DNA of 64,000 nucleotides from Corynebacterium sp. TAE3-ERU16 (lineage in GTDB: Bacteria > Actinomycetota > Actinomycetes > Mycobacteriales > Mycobacteriaceae): contig NZ_JAHUTN010000010.1 of NCBI RefSeq assembly GCF_019209935.1, positions 1-64,000 of the forward strand. The letters run 5' to 3'. Shown here piece by piece: positions 19,174 through 29,432 of this stretch. The notes under the pieces were generated by a model. That model did not search any database, had not been told where the DNA came from, and was given only the letters and a program-made list of their open reading frames with translations. Each line of letters begins with the position of its first letter. Within the stretch, counting starts at the first letter, position 1. Both the position numbers and the translations under genes were made by a program.

Positions 19174-21192
19174 ATGGACAACCTGCAGAACGTGATGGAT
19201 CAGTTCGCCACGAACCCGACCTACCAGATCATCGCCGGCATCGTGCTGGTGTCGCTCATCGTCGTACTGCTCATCGTCTGGGGCCTGAAGCGCAAGAAGG
19301 CCAAGACGATCAGCTTCGGTGAGGACACGGAGGTCGAGGAGCCGAAGGAGCTCACCCAGGCCGAGAAATCCGGCAACTACACCGCACAGGGAGGATTCAA
19401 CTTCGCCCCCGCCGTCAAGGACAAGAAGGCTGAGCCGGAGCCGGTTCAGCGTGATGGCGCCGTGGCACCGGAGAAGCCCGCCGGGGAGCAGGCGGCGGCT
19501 GACCAGACACGGCGGGAGCCCGCCACCGGGGACCGGGTGAATCAGACACCTCAGGCCGGGGAACCTGCACCTCAGGTCAGCCCCATACCGGCTCCGGCGC
19601 CCGTAGCGAAACCAGAACCCGGATCGAAGCCCGCGCCCGAACCCGGGCCGGAGGTCGCACCGGAACAGAACGTCGACGAACCGCAGCGCACACCGGCTCC
19701 GCCCGCCGGTGCCGAGTCTGTCTCCGACGCCCACCCCGTGCAACAGCACGCCGTCGCTCCGGAGACCCCGGCACAGACCCCTCAGCACGGCGAGTCCGTG
19801 ACCCCGATCCCGGCACCGGTGGAGCCGGAACCCGTGGATGAGAAGGACGACGTCGAGCAGGCTGTCTCCCACGACGAGCCGGAGGCTGTCACCCCGGAGG
19901 ACACGACCCCGCAACCCGACCGGACCGGTTCCGCCGCGACCGCACCCGAAGGTGCCGCGGACACCACCGCCGAGCCGTCCGACGCTGAACCGGCAGCCCC
20001 GATCTTCCGGGATCTGGCCGACGACACCGATGTCGTCGACGCCGACACCTACGCAGCCGAGGACGAGAAGGCCGACGTCACGGAGGAACCGGAGAGCGTC
20101 GAGGAAGCCACCGACGATGATCCGCGCGTGATCGAGGCCGCGGAGGCCGCCGAGTCCGCACAGGCCGCCGCCGAGGCCGCCGAGGCCGCGCGCGCCGAGA
20201 CGCCCGCCCCCGCGGAACCCGCGCAGTCGGAGTCCGTGGACGCCGCCACGCAGCGCAACATCGACGAGATCGCCCCCGCGGAGGGGCGGCTGGGCAAACT
20301 GCGCGGCAAGCTGTCGCGGTCGCAGAACGTCATCGGTCAGGGCGTGCTCGGCATCCTCACCGCCGGTGACCTGGACGAGGACGCGTGGGAGGAGATCGAG
20401 GACACGCTGCTCATGGCTGACCTCGGCACCCCGACCACGATGCGGGTCGTCGACCAGCTCCGCGACAAGATCGCCGCGCGCGGCGTGTCCAGCGAGGCGG
20501 AGGCCCGCGCTATGCTGCGCGAGACCCTCATCGAGGCCTGCAAGCCAGAACTGGACCGCTCGATCCGCGCGATGCCCGCCGACGGAAAACCCGCCGTGGT
20601 TCTCGTCGTCGGCGTCAACGGCACGGGCAAGACCACCACGACCGGCAAGCTCGCCCGCGTGCTCGTGGCGATGGGCCACAACGTGCTGCTCGGAGCCGCG
20701 GACACCTTCCGTGCCGCAGCAGCGGACCAGCTCGAGACCTGGGGGCGCCGGGTCGGTGCACGCACGGTGCGCGGCAAGGAAGGTGCGGACCCGGCATCCG
20801 TCGCCTTCGACGCCGTCGCCCGTGGCGTCGACGAGGGCGTCGACGTGGTGCTCATCGACACCGCCGGCCGCCTGCACACCTCCACCGGCCTGATGGACCA
20901 GCTCGGCAAGGTCAAGCGCGTCGTGGAGAAGAAGACCCACGTCGACGAGGTCCTGCTCGTGCTGGACGCGACGGTCGGACAGAACGGCCTGACCCAGGCC
21001 CGGATCTTCCGCGACGTCGTCGACATCACCGGTGTGGTGCTGACGAAGCTGGACGGAACCGCCAAGGGTGGCATCGTGTTCCAGGTCCAGGAGGAGCTCG
21101 GCGTTCCGGTCAAGCTCGTCGGACTCGGTGAGGGCGCGGACCATCTGGCGCCGTTCGAGCCGGAGAGCTTCGTCGACGCCCTGCTCGGCTGA
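19174..21192 (+). CDS. ftsY: Signal recognition particle receptor FtsY
   Basis: SRP receptor GTPase that docks Ffh-ribosome complexes at the membrane for co-translational insertion. It has 672 residues, far above the approximately 300-residue core. Seen: a single N-terminal membrane segment at about 14-35, a long acidic Pro/Glu/Ala-rich A domain (about 50-370), then the NG domain. The G domain has GVNGTGKTTTTGKLA near residue 480, DTAGRLHTSTGLMDQL near 565 and TKLDGTAKGG near 623. Start at the ATG before the membrane segment. A perfect 19-bp terminator hairpin follows at once. The A domain in corynebacteria is known to be long; this one is very long. Confidence 0.96.
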   Translation: MDNLQNVMDQFATNPTYQIIAGIVLVSLIVVLLIVWGLKRKKAKTISFGEDTEVEEPKELTQAEKSGNYTAQGGFNFAPAVKDKKAEPEPVQRDGAVAPEKPAGEQAAADQTRREPATGDRVNQTPQAGEPAPQVSPIPAPAPVAKPEPGSKPAPEPGPEVAPEQNVDEPQRTPAPPAGAESVSDAHPVQQHAVAPETPAQTPQHGESVTPIPAPVEPEPVDEKDDVEQAVSHDEPEAVTPEDTTPQPDRTGSAATAPEGAADTTAEPSDAEPAAPIFRDLADDTDVVDADTYAAEDEKADVTEEPESVEEATDDDPRVIEAAEAAESAQAAAEAAEAARAETPAPAEPAQSESVDAATQRNIDEIAPAEGRLGKLRGKLSRSQNVIGQGVLGILTAGDLDEDAWEEIEDTLLMADLGTPTTMRVVDQLRDKIAARGVSSEAEARAMLRETLIEACKPELDRSIRAMPADGKPAVVLVVGVNGTGKTTTTGKLARVLVAMGHNVLLGAADTFRAAAADQLETWGRRVGARTVRGKEGADPASVAFDAVARGVDEGVDVVLIDTAGRLHTSTGLMDQLGKVKRVVEKKTHVDEVLLVLDATVGQNGLTQARIFRDVVDITGVVLTKLDGTAKGGIVFQVQEELGVPVKLVGLGEGADHLAPFEPESFVDALLG

Positions 21193-21210
21193 CCACCGCT
21201 GCTTCAGACG

Positions 21211-21251
21211 AACGAGAACCGCCCCGGGACAGTCCCGGGGCGGTTCTCGTT
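21211..21251 (+). terminator. Terminator after ftsY
   Basis: Perfect 19-bp stem (21211-21229 with 21233-21251) around the loop CAG, and a TTGTTC tail. Confidence 0.88.
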
Positions 21252-21292
21252 GTTCAAGGTGGCCGCCGGTGGTGGCGGAGGTGCCTGCTCCC

Positions 21293-21305
21293 AGGGCGTG
21301 TCTCC
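21293..21305 (+). repeat. Left terminal inverted repeat of the IS5-like element
   Basis: AGGGCGTGTCTCC; exact reverse complement of 22615-22627, 1.3 kb away. Confidence 0.7.
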
Positions 21306-21424
21306 TACTGAAGGGTCCTGCGAATCCTCGCGAGACCCTTCACATCTCGTGACTCCTGAAGCGAAAAGAGACTCTCCCCTCACTCTTGAAGATCGGCCCC
21401 TGAATAAGGTGATTGCCCGAGCAC

Positions 21425-22330
21425 TCAGCGTCGTCCGTATATGTCAAGTCCATCAGCTCGAGCCGCAATGCTCCTGGAAATCACCGGCCCTGCCAGCATC
21501 AGACCCACCGCCACGACCTCCAACCACTCCACCGGCATCCACACAGGTGCCACAGACACTGCAGAAAAATCCGGAAACACCCCGGTTCGGGTTTCGCCCC
21601 ACAACACTCCCATGGGGAAGGCACCGGGACGCATGATCCCCGCGCTCACCCACAGGACAACCCCCGCGGCCAAAGCAGCCCACGCCACAGCTTGACCATG
21701 ACGAGCTTTCCGCGCGAGCTGACCCGCGACAAAGACAACACCCGCCAGCACAACCGGGACGATGACCTGGACAGCAACCGGTCCGACACCAAACACCAGA
21801 GGCACACTCGCACTCAAGTTGGTCGGTGCATCCACAGCGAGCACAGCAACAGCGACGCCGACAACCACCGCAGAAGCACTACACGCCAGCAGAGCGGGGA
21901 TAACGCGTTGGCGCGCCCACACTCCCCAGAGGATGCCGATACATGCAGCATTGGCCACACCATAAAACATCCGGTATTCGTGGGTACCCGCATAATTGCG
22001 CTGATTCCGCTCGAATCCGAAGCTGGCCGCCCACCTGACATGAGCCACCGCAATCACTGTGGCGGCTATCCACGCAACCGCGCCGACGATGACTCGCGCA
22101 CGTCGCGGCATCCGCCAGGACAGCTCGTGTGTCCATGGGGCGATGATGCCGGCGACTGCCAAGCCACCAGCTGCAGACAAGCCGTATCTTCTGACAACGG
22201 TGTGATCCTGCATCGGCGGTGCACCCCACCAGCCTGCGGGTAGTTGCAGGTCTGTCGGCAGTGAATGGGTGAGCGCCATGTGAATGCCGACGATCCCCAC
22301 AGGCCCCACCAGGTTCAGACGCGCATACAT
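21425..22330 (-). CDS. Unrecognised multi-pass membrane protein (301 aa)
   Basis: I do not recognise this protein. Starting at the ATG 22330 it has 301 residues and about seven to eight hydrophobic segments, near residues 45-60, 78-100, 118-137, 143-168, 173-203, 212-232 and 265-285. This strongly suggests a real membrane protein rather than a shadow frame. The frame is open 60 codons upstream, over the transposase remnant, but that part is Arg/Cys-rich and not membrane-like, so 22330 is preferred; AAAGAG lies about 9 nt before it. Composition differs from neighbouring genes, and the gene sits inside the inverted repeats of an IS5-like element, both signs of transfer. A transporter or sensor role cannot be claimed. 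Confidence 0.6.
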   Translation of the reverse strand: MYARLNLVGPVGIVGIHMALTHSLPTDLQLPAGWWGAPPMQDHTVVRRYGLSAAGGLAVAGIIAPWTHELSWRMPRRARVIVGAVAWIAATVIAVAHVRWAASFGFERNQRNYAGTHEYRMFYGVANAACIGILWGVWARQRVIPALLACSASAVVVGVAVAVLAVDAPTNLSASVPLVFGVGPVAVQVIVPVVLAGVVFVAGQLARKARHGQAVAWAALAAGVVLWVSAGIMRPGAFPMGVLWGETRTGVFPDFSAVSVAPVWMPVEWLEVVAVGLMLAGPVISRSIAARADGLDIYGRR

Positions 22331-22410
22331 CGGCAACTCTTTGGGATGAGAGGGGTGCCGGACGCATTTTCTGGTCAGATGCGTTTTCCATGAGTTCTTC
22401 CCTCCTGGAG

Positions 22411-22629
22411 AGTGGCACGATCGCCGCGCGAAGGCGCCGGGGCAGCAGACCCCCGGTCTTCGACGCCGACCTCCACAAGGGACGAAACATCGTCGAGCGG
22501 TCCTCTGCACCGGTCAAACAACGGAGAGGTCCGGACACCCGCTACGACAGGAATGCCATCATCTAACGCGGCGCCGTCATCCTCTGCGCCACACTGACCC
22601 GGCTACGCCGAACGGGAGACACGCCCTAG
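22411..22629 (+). pseudogene. IS5-family transposase, C-terminal remnant
   Basis: Only the last about 70 codons remain. Seen in one frame: AARRRRGSRPPVFDADLHKG, then RNIVERSS, a RRGPDTRYDRNAII segment, a TAA stop at 22564, and RGAVILCATLTRLRR. This matches the C-terminal DDE-transposase pattern FDxxxYKxRNVVER...LKQWRGLATRYDK...YRGAVxLxAxLxWLR of IS5-type elements. The in-frame TAA stands where Tyr (TAC) is usual, a clear nonsense change. The terminal TAG at 22627-22629 overlaps the right inverted repeat. The N-terminal and first catalytic parts are absent. Not functional. Confidence 0.8.
22615..22627 (-). repeat. Right terminal inverted repeat of the IS5-like element
   Basis: GGAGACACGCCCT, reverse complement of 21293-21305. 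Its outer edge supplies part of the TAG stop codon of the pfpI gene. Confidence 0.7.
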
Positions 22630-23177
22630 CCGAGGAGCTTGAGGAAGGCGCCCATCCACGGGCCGTTGTCGTTCCAGGCCCGTGCGGTGACGAGGTTCCC
22701 GGAGGTGACGTCGGCGGCGTCGACGTAGGTGGCGCCGGCGTCGGTGACATCGGGTTCACACATGCCGAATGCCGCGCACTCGCGGCCGTCGAGGACGCCG
22801 GCACGCGCGAGGATGAGGGGGCCGTGGCAGGTCGCGGCGACCGGCTTGTCGGCGTCGAAGAACGCGCGGACGATGTTCAGGACGTTTTCGTTGAGCCGGA
22901 GGTACTCGGGCGCGCGACCGCCGGGGATGATGAGTCCGGCGTACTCGGCGGGGTCGACGTCGTCGATGGCGACGTCGGCCGGCCACATGTGGCCGAGCTT
23001 CTCGGTGTACGTGTCGAAGTCGTCGGCGAAGTCGTGGACGACGAGCTGGATCTTGCGGTCCGTGCTCTGGGCCGCGATGACCGGGGTGTATCCGGCTTCG
23101 CGGAGCCGTTCGTAGGGGTAGAGGACCTCGAGGGTCTCTCCGCCGTCGCCGGTGATGATCAGGATCTTCTCGCTCAT
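22626..23177 (-). CDS. DJ-1/PfpI family protein
   Basis: A 183-residue class I glutamine-amidotransferase-like protein of the DJ-1/PfpI superfamily; members act as deglycases, chaperones or peptidases in stress protection. Seen: LIIPGGRAPEYLR near residue 85 with the strand before it, and the nucleophile elbow AATCHGPLILARAG (Cys near residue 115, His next to it). Near residue 12 the conserved Glu is seen in GGETLEVL. Length is typical. The start is backed by GGGAGGGTT before the ATG. The TAG stop lies at the edge of the right inverted repeat of the IS5-like element, so the insertion abuts the end of this gene. Exact substrate unknown. Confidence 0.88.
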   Translation of the reverse strand: MSEKILIITGDGGETLEVLYPYERLREAGYTPVIAAQSTDRKIQLVVHDFADDFDTYTEKLGHMWPADVAIDDVDPAEYAGLIIPGGRAPEYLRLNENVLNIVRAFFDADKPVAATCHGPLILARAGVLDGRECAAFGMCEPDVTDAGATYVDAADVTSGNLVTARAWNDNGPWMGAFLKLLG

Positions 23178-23321
23178 GGGGTAACCCTCCCGGGGCTGGT
23201 TGTGGGGGTCGGGGCCGGGTACCCGGCCCGATGAGCCTCAACGTAGCAGCGCGGGGGAGCGGATGTGTCGGGTTCCGCATTCTCGGAGGTCGCGCATCGG
23301 GTGGAGAGGGGGACGGGGGTA

Positions 23322-23364
23322 AAACCTGTCCAGTTATAGAAAACTAAACCTGTCGGACTATAGT
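23322..23364 (+). promoter_or_regulatory. Probable nitrogen-control operator/promoter of amtB
   Basis: Two direct copies of AAACCTGTC-N4-TATAG (23322-23339 and 23346-23363), 24 bp apart, in an AT-rich patch about 100 bp before amtB. The TATAGT of the second copy (23359-23364) can serve as -10. In C. glutamicum the amtB-glnK-glnD operon is repressed by AmtR, whose boxes contain CTAT and ATAG half-sites. The TTATAGAAAACTAA and CTATAG stretches resemble these only partly, so AmtR binding is an inference. Confidence 0.5.
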
Positions 23365-23455
23365 TAGAGCTGTGGTGAAGGGGAAATCATCTTCCCCGTC
23401 ACACGTGGAGGGTCCCGAAAACCGATGGGGCCCGCGTACGACCAGGAGGCCCACC

Positions 23456-25217
<1,762 letters not shown>

Positions 25218-25222
25218 TCCCC

Positions 25223-27355
25223 GTGCAGGACAGCCCCGCGGAGACCTCCACCCCGCCCAGCGCCCCCGAGCTCCGGGAGACCGCGTTCACGCGGGCGCTG
25301 GGCATCATCGCGGACATCGACATCCCCGCGGGATGCGCCCTCGCAGCCACGGGGTCGCTGGCCCGTGGCGAACTCACCCCGCAGTCGGACATCGACCTGA
25401 TGCTCCTGCACACCGGTCCGCCACCGGCGGAGGCCGCCGACATCTGGTACCCCGTCTGGGACGCCCACATCCGTCTCGACCACTCCGTCCGCACCCCGGA
25501 CGACTGCGTGAACATCGTCGCGGAGGACACCACCGCGGCGCTCGGGCTGCTCGATCTGTGCCACCTCGCGGGCGACGAGGACCTCGTCGCCGACGCCCGC
25601 CGCAGGGTCCTGCAGCAGTGGCGCCGCACCCTGCCGAAACGCTTCAACCACATCACCGACACGGCCATCGACAGGTGGCGCCGGTCGGGATCCGTGGTCG
25701 CCATGACCCACCCGGACCTCAAGCACGGACGGGGTGGGTTGCGGGACGGGGAACTCATCGCGGCCCTCGCCCTGGGCAACCTGTGCGACGCTCCACCGCT
25801 GGCTGAGCAGCGCGGCCTGCTGCTCGACATCCGCACCCTGCTCCACGACGAGGCCCGCCGCCCGCGGGACGTCCTCGACCCCGAGTTCGCCCACGACATC
25901 GCGCTCCGGCTCGGCTATCCCGACCGCTACGAACTCGCCCGCGCCATCGCGCGTGCCGCCCGTGCCACCGACGACGCCCTGACCGATGCCCTGGCCACAG
26001 CGCGCTCGATTCTCCCGACCCCGGGCGGCATCCGCCGGACCCCGCGCCGCCCACTGGACGTGGACGTCGTCGACGGGGGCGGATACATCACCCTCTCCCG
26101 CGACCCGGACATGGATGATCCCTGTCTGGTGCTGAGGGTCGCGGCGGCGGCCGCCCGGACCGGGCTGACCGTACCGGACGCGGTCTGGGACCGGCTGCGA
26201 CGGGTTCCCGCGCTCCCGGACCCCTGGCCGGCCCACGCCGCCGACGACTTCGTGGCGCTGCTCGCGTCCCCCGAGCACACGGAAACCATCATCGACGGCA
26301 TGGACCGGCACGGCCTGTGGACCCCCCTCGTCCCCGAGTGGTCCCGCATCAGGGGACTCATGCCGCGGGAACGCAGTCACGTGCACACCATCGACCGGCA
26401 CCTGATCGCCACGGTCCGTCTGTGCGCCGAATCCACGGTGGACGTGCCGCGACCGGATCTGCTGCTGCTCACCGCACTCATCCACGACATCGGCAAGGGA
26501 GCCTCCCGGCCGCACTCACAGGTGGGCGCGGAGATCATCACCCGGATGACCGCGCGGATGGGCCTCGGGTTCCGGGACCGGTGCTGCGCCCAGACCGTCG
26601 TCGCCCAGCACACGACACTGATGAAGTTCGCGCTGCGCCGGGACCCCACCGATCCGGAGACGGTCCGCGCGCTGCTCGACGCGGTCGGCTACGACCTGCT
26701 CACCCTCGATCTGCTGCAGCAGCTCACCCGCGCCGACGCCCTGTCCACCGGTCCCGGTGTGTGGACCGCGCGCGTGGAACAGGCCGTGAACCTCCTCGCG
26801 GCAGGTGCGCGCCGGGCCCTGACCGCTGTTGTCCCGACCCGTCCCTTCGTCACCGCCCCGACACCACTCGGGCTGACGGCACGGGACAACGGTGAACTCC
26901 GGGTGCACTGGCGTGGCGCCTACCAACGGGAGATCGTCCGGGTGCTCGCGCTCATCGCCGCGAAGGAATGGAACATCCAGGGCTCCCGCATGGTGACCGA
27001 CGCCTCCGACGGCACCTGCCGGGCGGAATTCGATGTCCGGCCCCGGGCGGTGAAACGCCCCGACGACATCGATGAACGGGCTTTCATCCAGGCCTACGCC
27101 TCAGGTGTGTTCTCCACCCTGCCGGAGGTCCGCCCCGCGGCGACGGCGACCGCATGGACCGGCCGGACCCTCGAGGTCCGCACCATCGACCGGCCCGGCG
27201 TGATCGGTGCGGTGATGAGTGTCCTGCCCGACATCGACTGGATGGAGGCCGCCACACCCGGGGCGACGATGGTCGCCCGCTTCCGGCTGCGGGGCGGTGC
27301 CGCCGACCGTGCCGGGATCGAACGGGACGTCAACCGGGTGCTCAACGCCGCCTGA
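25223..27355 (+). CDS. glnD: PII nucleotidyltransferase GlnD
   Basis: Bifunctional enzyme that adds and removes a nucleotide on PII; the corynebacterial enzyme uses AMP instead of UMP. It has 710 residues, somewhat shorter than the 850-890 of proteobacterial GlnD. Seen: the nucleotidyltransferase motif GSLARGELTPQSDIDLMLL near residue 47, an HD hydrolase motif LIHDIGKG near residue 420, and a C-terminal ACT-like region near 650-705 (VRTIDRPGVIGAVMSVL). The GTG at 25223 begins 5 bp after glnK and is taken as start; no strong Shine-Dalgarno is seen, which suits translational coupling. Last gene of the amtB operon. Confidence 0.95.
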   Translation: MQDSPAETSTPPSAPELRETAFTRALGIIADIDIPAGCALAATGSLARGELTPQSDIDLMLLHTGPPPAEAADIWYPVWDAHIRLDHSVRTPDDCVNIVAEDTTAALGLLDLCHLAGDEDLVADARRRVLQQWRRTLPKRFNHITDTAIDRWRRSGSVVAMTHPDLKHGRGGLRDGELIAALALGNLCDAPPLAEQRGLLLDIRTLLHDEARRPRDVLDPEFAHDIALRLGYPDRYELARAIARAARATDDALTDALATARSILPTPGGIRRTPRRPLDVDVVDGGGYITLSRDPDMDDPCLVLRVAAAAARTGLTVPDAVWDRLRRVPALPDPWPAHAADDFVALLASPEHTETIIDGMDRHGLWTPLVPEWSRIRGLMPRERSHVHTIDRHLIATVRLCAESTVDVPRPDLLLLTALIHDIGKGASRPHSQVGAEIITRMTARMGLGFRDRCCAQTVVAQHTTLMKFALRRDPTDPETVRALLDAVGYDLLTLDLLQQLTRADALSTGPGVWTARVEQAVNLLAAGARRALTAVVPTRPFVTAPTPLGLTARDNGELRVHWRGAYQREIVRVLALIAAKEWNIQGSRMVTDASDGTCRAEFDVRPRAVKRPDDIDERAFIQAYASGVFSTLPEVRPAATATAWTGRTLEVRTIDRPGVIGAVMSVLPDIDWMEAATPGATMVARFRLRGGAADRAGIERDVNRVLNAA

Positions 27356-27460
27356 CGCGGCCCACCGCGACCGGTCACCTGCAGGTAGGGTGCCATGGTC
27401 GCGTGGGCTACCATGGTGAAACTACCAGTGTTGTCGAGCCGCCCAATAGGGGAGTGGAAC

Positions 27461-29125
27461 GTGTTTGAGTCTCTGTCTGACCGGTTGACCGGAGCCCTGA
27501 AGGGGCTGCGGGGCAAAGGCAAGCTGAGTGAAGCCGACATCGCCGCCACCGCGCGCGAGATCCGGCTCGCCCTGCTCGAGGCCGACGTCTCCCTGCCCGT
27601 CGTCCGCGGCTTCGTCAGGCGCATCAAGGAACGCGCCGCGGGTGCGGAGGTCTCCGAGGCCCTCAACCCGGCGCAGCAGGTCATCAAGATCGTCAACGAG
27701 GAGCTCGTCGGCATCCTCGGCGGTGAGACCCGTCGTCTCCAGCTGGCGAAGACCCCGCCGACCGTCATCATGCTCGCCGGCCTGCAGGGTGCCGGTAAGA
27801 CCACCCTCGCAGGCAAGCTCGCCCACCACCTCGGCAAGCAGGGGCACACCCCGATACTCGTGGCCTGCGACCTCCAACGCCCGGGCGCCGTCCAGCAGCT
27901 GCAGATCGTCGCCGAGCGCGCCGGGGTGCCCTGTTTCGCCCCGGACCCCGGGACCGCCGTGGACTCCTCCGACCACGAGATGGGCACCTCCCACGGTGAT
28001 CCCGTCGACGTCGCCCGTCGCGGTATCGAGGAAGCCCGGGCGAAGCAGCACGATATCGTCATCGTCGACACCGCCGGTCGCCTCGGCATCGACGAGACCC
28101 TGATGACGCAGGCCCGCGACATCCGCGACGCCGTCGACCCGGACGAGGTCCTCTTCGTCATAGACTCCATGATCGGTCAGGACGCCGTCCAGACCGCCGA
28201 AGCCTTCCGCGACGGTGTCGACTTCACCGGTGTCGTGCTCACCAAGCTCGACGGCGACGCCCGCGGCGGCGCCGCGCTGTCGATCCGTGAGGTCACCGGC
28301 AAGCCCATCATGTTCGCCTCCACGGGCGAGAAGCTCGAGGACTTCGACGTCTTCCACCCCGAGCGCATGGCCAGCCGGATCCTCGGCATGGGCGACATGC
28401 TCACCCTCATCGAGCAGGCCGAGTCCATGCTCGACCACTCCAAGGCGGAGGCCACGGCCGCGAAGCTCGGCTCCGGGGAACTCACCCTCGAGGACTTCCT
28501 CGACCAGATGCTGATGATCCGCCGGATGGGTCCCATCGGAAACCTGCTGAAGATGCTGCCCGGCGGCAAGCAGATGAATGAGATGGCCGACATGGTCGAC
28601 GAGAAGCAGCTCGACCGCATCCAGGCCATCATCCGGGGCATGACGCCCGCGGAGCGCGCCAACCCGAAGATCCTCAACGCCTCCCGGCGTAAACGTATCG
28701 CCGCCGGCTCGGGTGTCACCGTCTCCGAGGTGAACCAGCTCGTCGAGCGCTTCTTCGAGGCGAAGAAGATGATGGGTCAGATGGCCGGCCAGTTCGGCAT
28801 GCCGGGCATGGGCCGGAAGGCGACGAAGAAGAAGCCCAAGGGCCGCAGGAAGAAGAACGGCAAGCGCAAGCCCCCGAAGAAGGGGCCCTCGCAGCCGCAG
28901 ATGCCGGGTGGTGTGCCCGGTGGCATGCCGGGAATGCCGGGGATGGGTGGCGCGGGCATGCCGGGCATGGAGGAACTGCAGGCGCTGCAGGAGCAGATGG
29001 GCGGCGGCAAGCTGCCAGGGCTCGGCGGGCTGGGTAAACTCCCCGGAATGCCGAAGATGCCCAAGGGGATGGAGAACATCGACCTCGACAACCTGGACTT
29101 CGGTCAGGGCGGGAAGAAGAAGTAG
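27461..29125 (+). CDS. ffh: Signal recognition particle protein Ffh
   Basis: SRP54-type GTPase that binds signal sequences at the ribosome and docks with FtsY. It has 554 residues. Seen: the N domain (1-95), the G domain with GLQGAGKTTLAGKLA near residue 108, DTAGRLGIDETLM near 204 and TKLDGDARGG near 262, then the Met-rich M domain (about 310-450). The C-terminus has a Lys-rich stretch followed by an unusual Gly/Pro/Met-rich tail with repeated PGMPGM-like units (about 485-525). The GTG at 27461 gives the standard FESLSDRLTGALKGLRGKG start; GGGGAG lies 8-9 nt upstream. It lies downstream of glnD with its own promoter likely in 27356-27460. Confidence 0.97.
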   Translation: MFESLSDRLTGALKGLRGKGKLSEADIAATAREIRLALLEADVSLPVVRGFVRRIKERAAGAEVSEALNPAQQVIKIVNEELVGILGGETRRLQLAKTPPTVIMLAGLQGAGKTTLAGKLAHHLGKQGHTPILVACDLQRPGAVQQLQIVAERAGVPCFAPDPGTAVDSSDHEMGTSHGDPVDVARRGIEEARAKQHDIVIVDTAGRLGIDETLMTQARDIRDAVDPDEVLFVIDSMIGQDAVQTAEAFRDGVDFTGVVLTKLDGDARGGAALSIREVTGKPIMFASTGEKLEDFDVFHPERMASRILGMGDMLTLIEQAESMLDHSKAEATAAKLGSGELTLEDFLDQMLMIRRMGPIGNLLKMLPGGKQMNEMADMVDEKQLDRIQAIIRGMTPAERANPKILNASRRKRIAAGSGVTVSEVNQLVERFFEAKKMMGQMAGQFGMPGMGRKATKKKPKGRRKKNGKRKPPKKGPSQPQMPGGVPGGMPGMPGMGGAGMPGMEELQALQEQMGGGKLPGLGGLGKLPGMPKMPKGMENIDLDNLDFGQGGKKK

Positions 29126-29144
29126 GGCACCGGCCCACCGGGGA

Positions 29145-29375
29145 TCAGAACAGGGTGGTCTGGTCCTCCGGCGCGGGCGGTGAACCGAAACGGCGTCTCG
29201 CCGCGCGTTCGGTCACTCCGAGGTGCGCGGCGATCTGCCCCCAGGACGCGCCGGACCGCACCGCACGGCTGACGGACTGCCGCAGTCGCTCGACGGCCTC
29301 GGCCTCCTCGATACTGGCCTGCTGGACCCGGAGGAGATCGCGGGCCGCACGTTGACTGGTGTTCATGTCACCCAA
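29145..29375 (-). CDS. Small helix-turn-helix protein (76 aa)
   Basis: A 76-residue protein with an N-terminal helix (QASIEEAEAVERLRQSVSRA) and a clear helix-turn-helix, GASWGQIAAHLGVTERAARR, near residues 42-61, ending in a short acidic tail. It is probably DNA-binding; targets unknown. The start may be the first ATG (29375) or the one three codons later. It converges with ffh, with only 19 bp between the two stop codons. Similar small HTH proteins exist in corynebacteria, but I cannot name a family. Confidence 0.65.
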   Translation of the reverse strand: MGDMNTSQRAARDLLRVQQASIEEAEAVERLRQSVSRAVRSGASWGQIAAHLGVTERAARRRFGSPPAPEDQTTLF

Positions 29376-29432
29376 CCCTGCCAGAGAATCGGGTGGAAAC
29401 CGTTGAGACGCGCCCGGTCCTGGCCGGGATCG

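Larger units (their letters stand above)
21293..22627. mobile_element. IS5-like element remnant carrying a membrane-protein gene
   Basis: The segment is bounded by 13-bp perfect inverted repeats, AGGGCGTGTCTCC at 21293-21305 and GGAGACACGCCCT at 22615-22627. Just inside the right repeat, on the + strand, lies the decayed C-terminal part of an IS5-family transposase whose stop codon overlaps the repeat, as in intact elements of this family. An unrelated membrane-protein gene on the - strand fills the rest. The flanks are CCAG (21291-21294) and CTAG (22626-22629), near the CTAG-type targets of IS5 elements but not identical. The segment looks less G+C-rich than its surroundings. The inference is an insertion whose transposase was mostly lost. 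Confidence 0.65.

Noticed and set aside
22330..22510. Upstream extension of the membrane-protein frame by 60 codons
   Set aside because: The extra part is Arg/Cys-rich, runs antisense over the transposase remnant and has no start signal.
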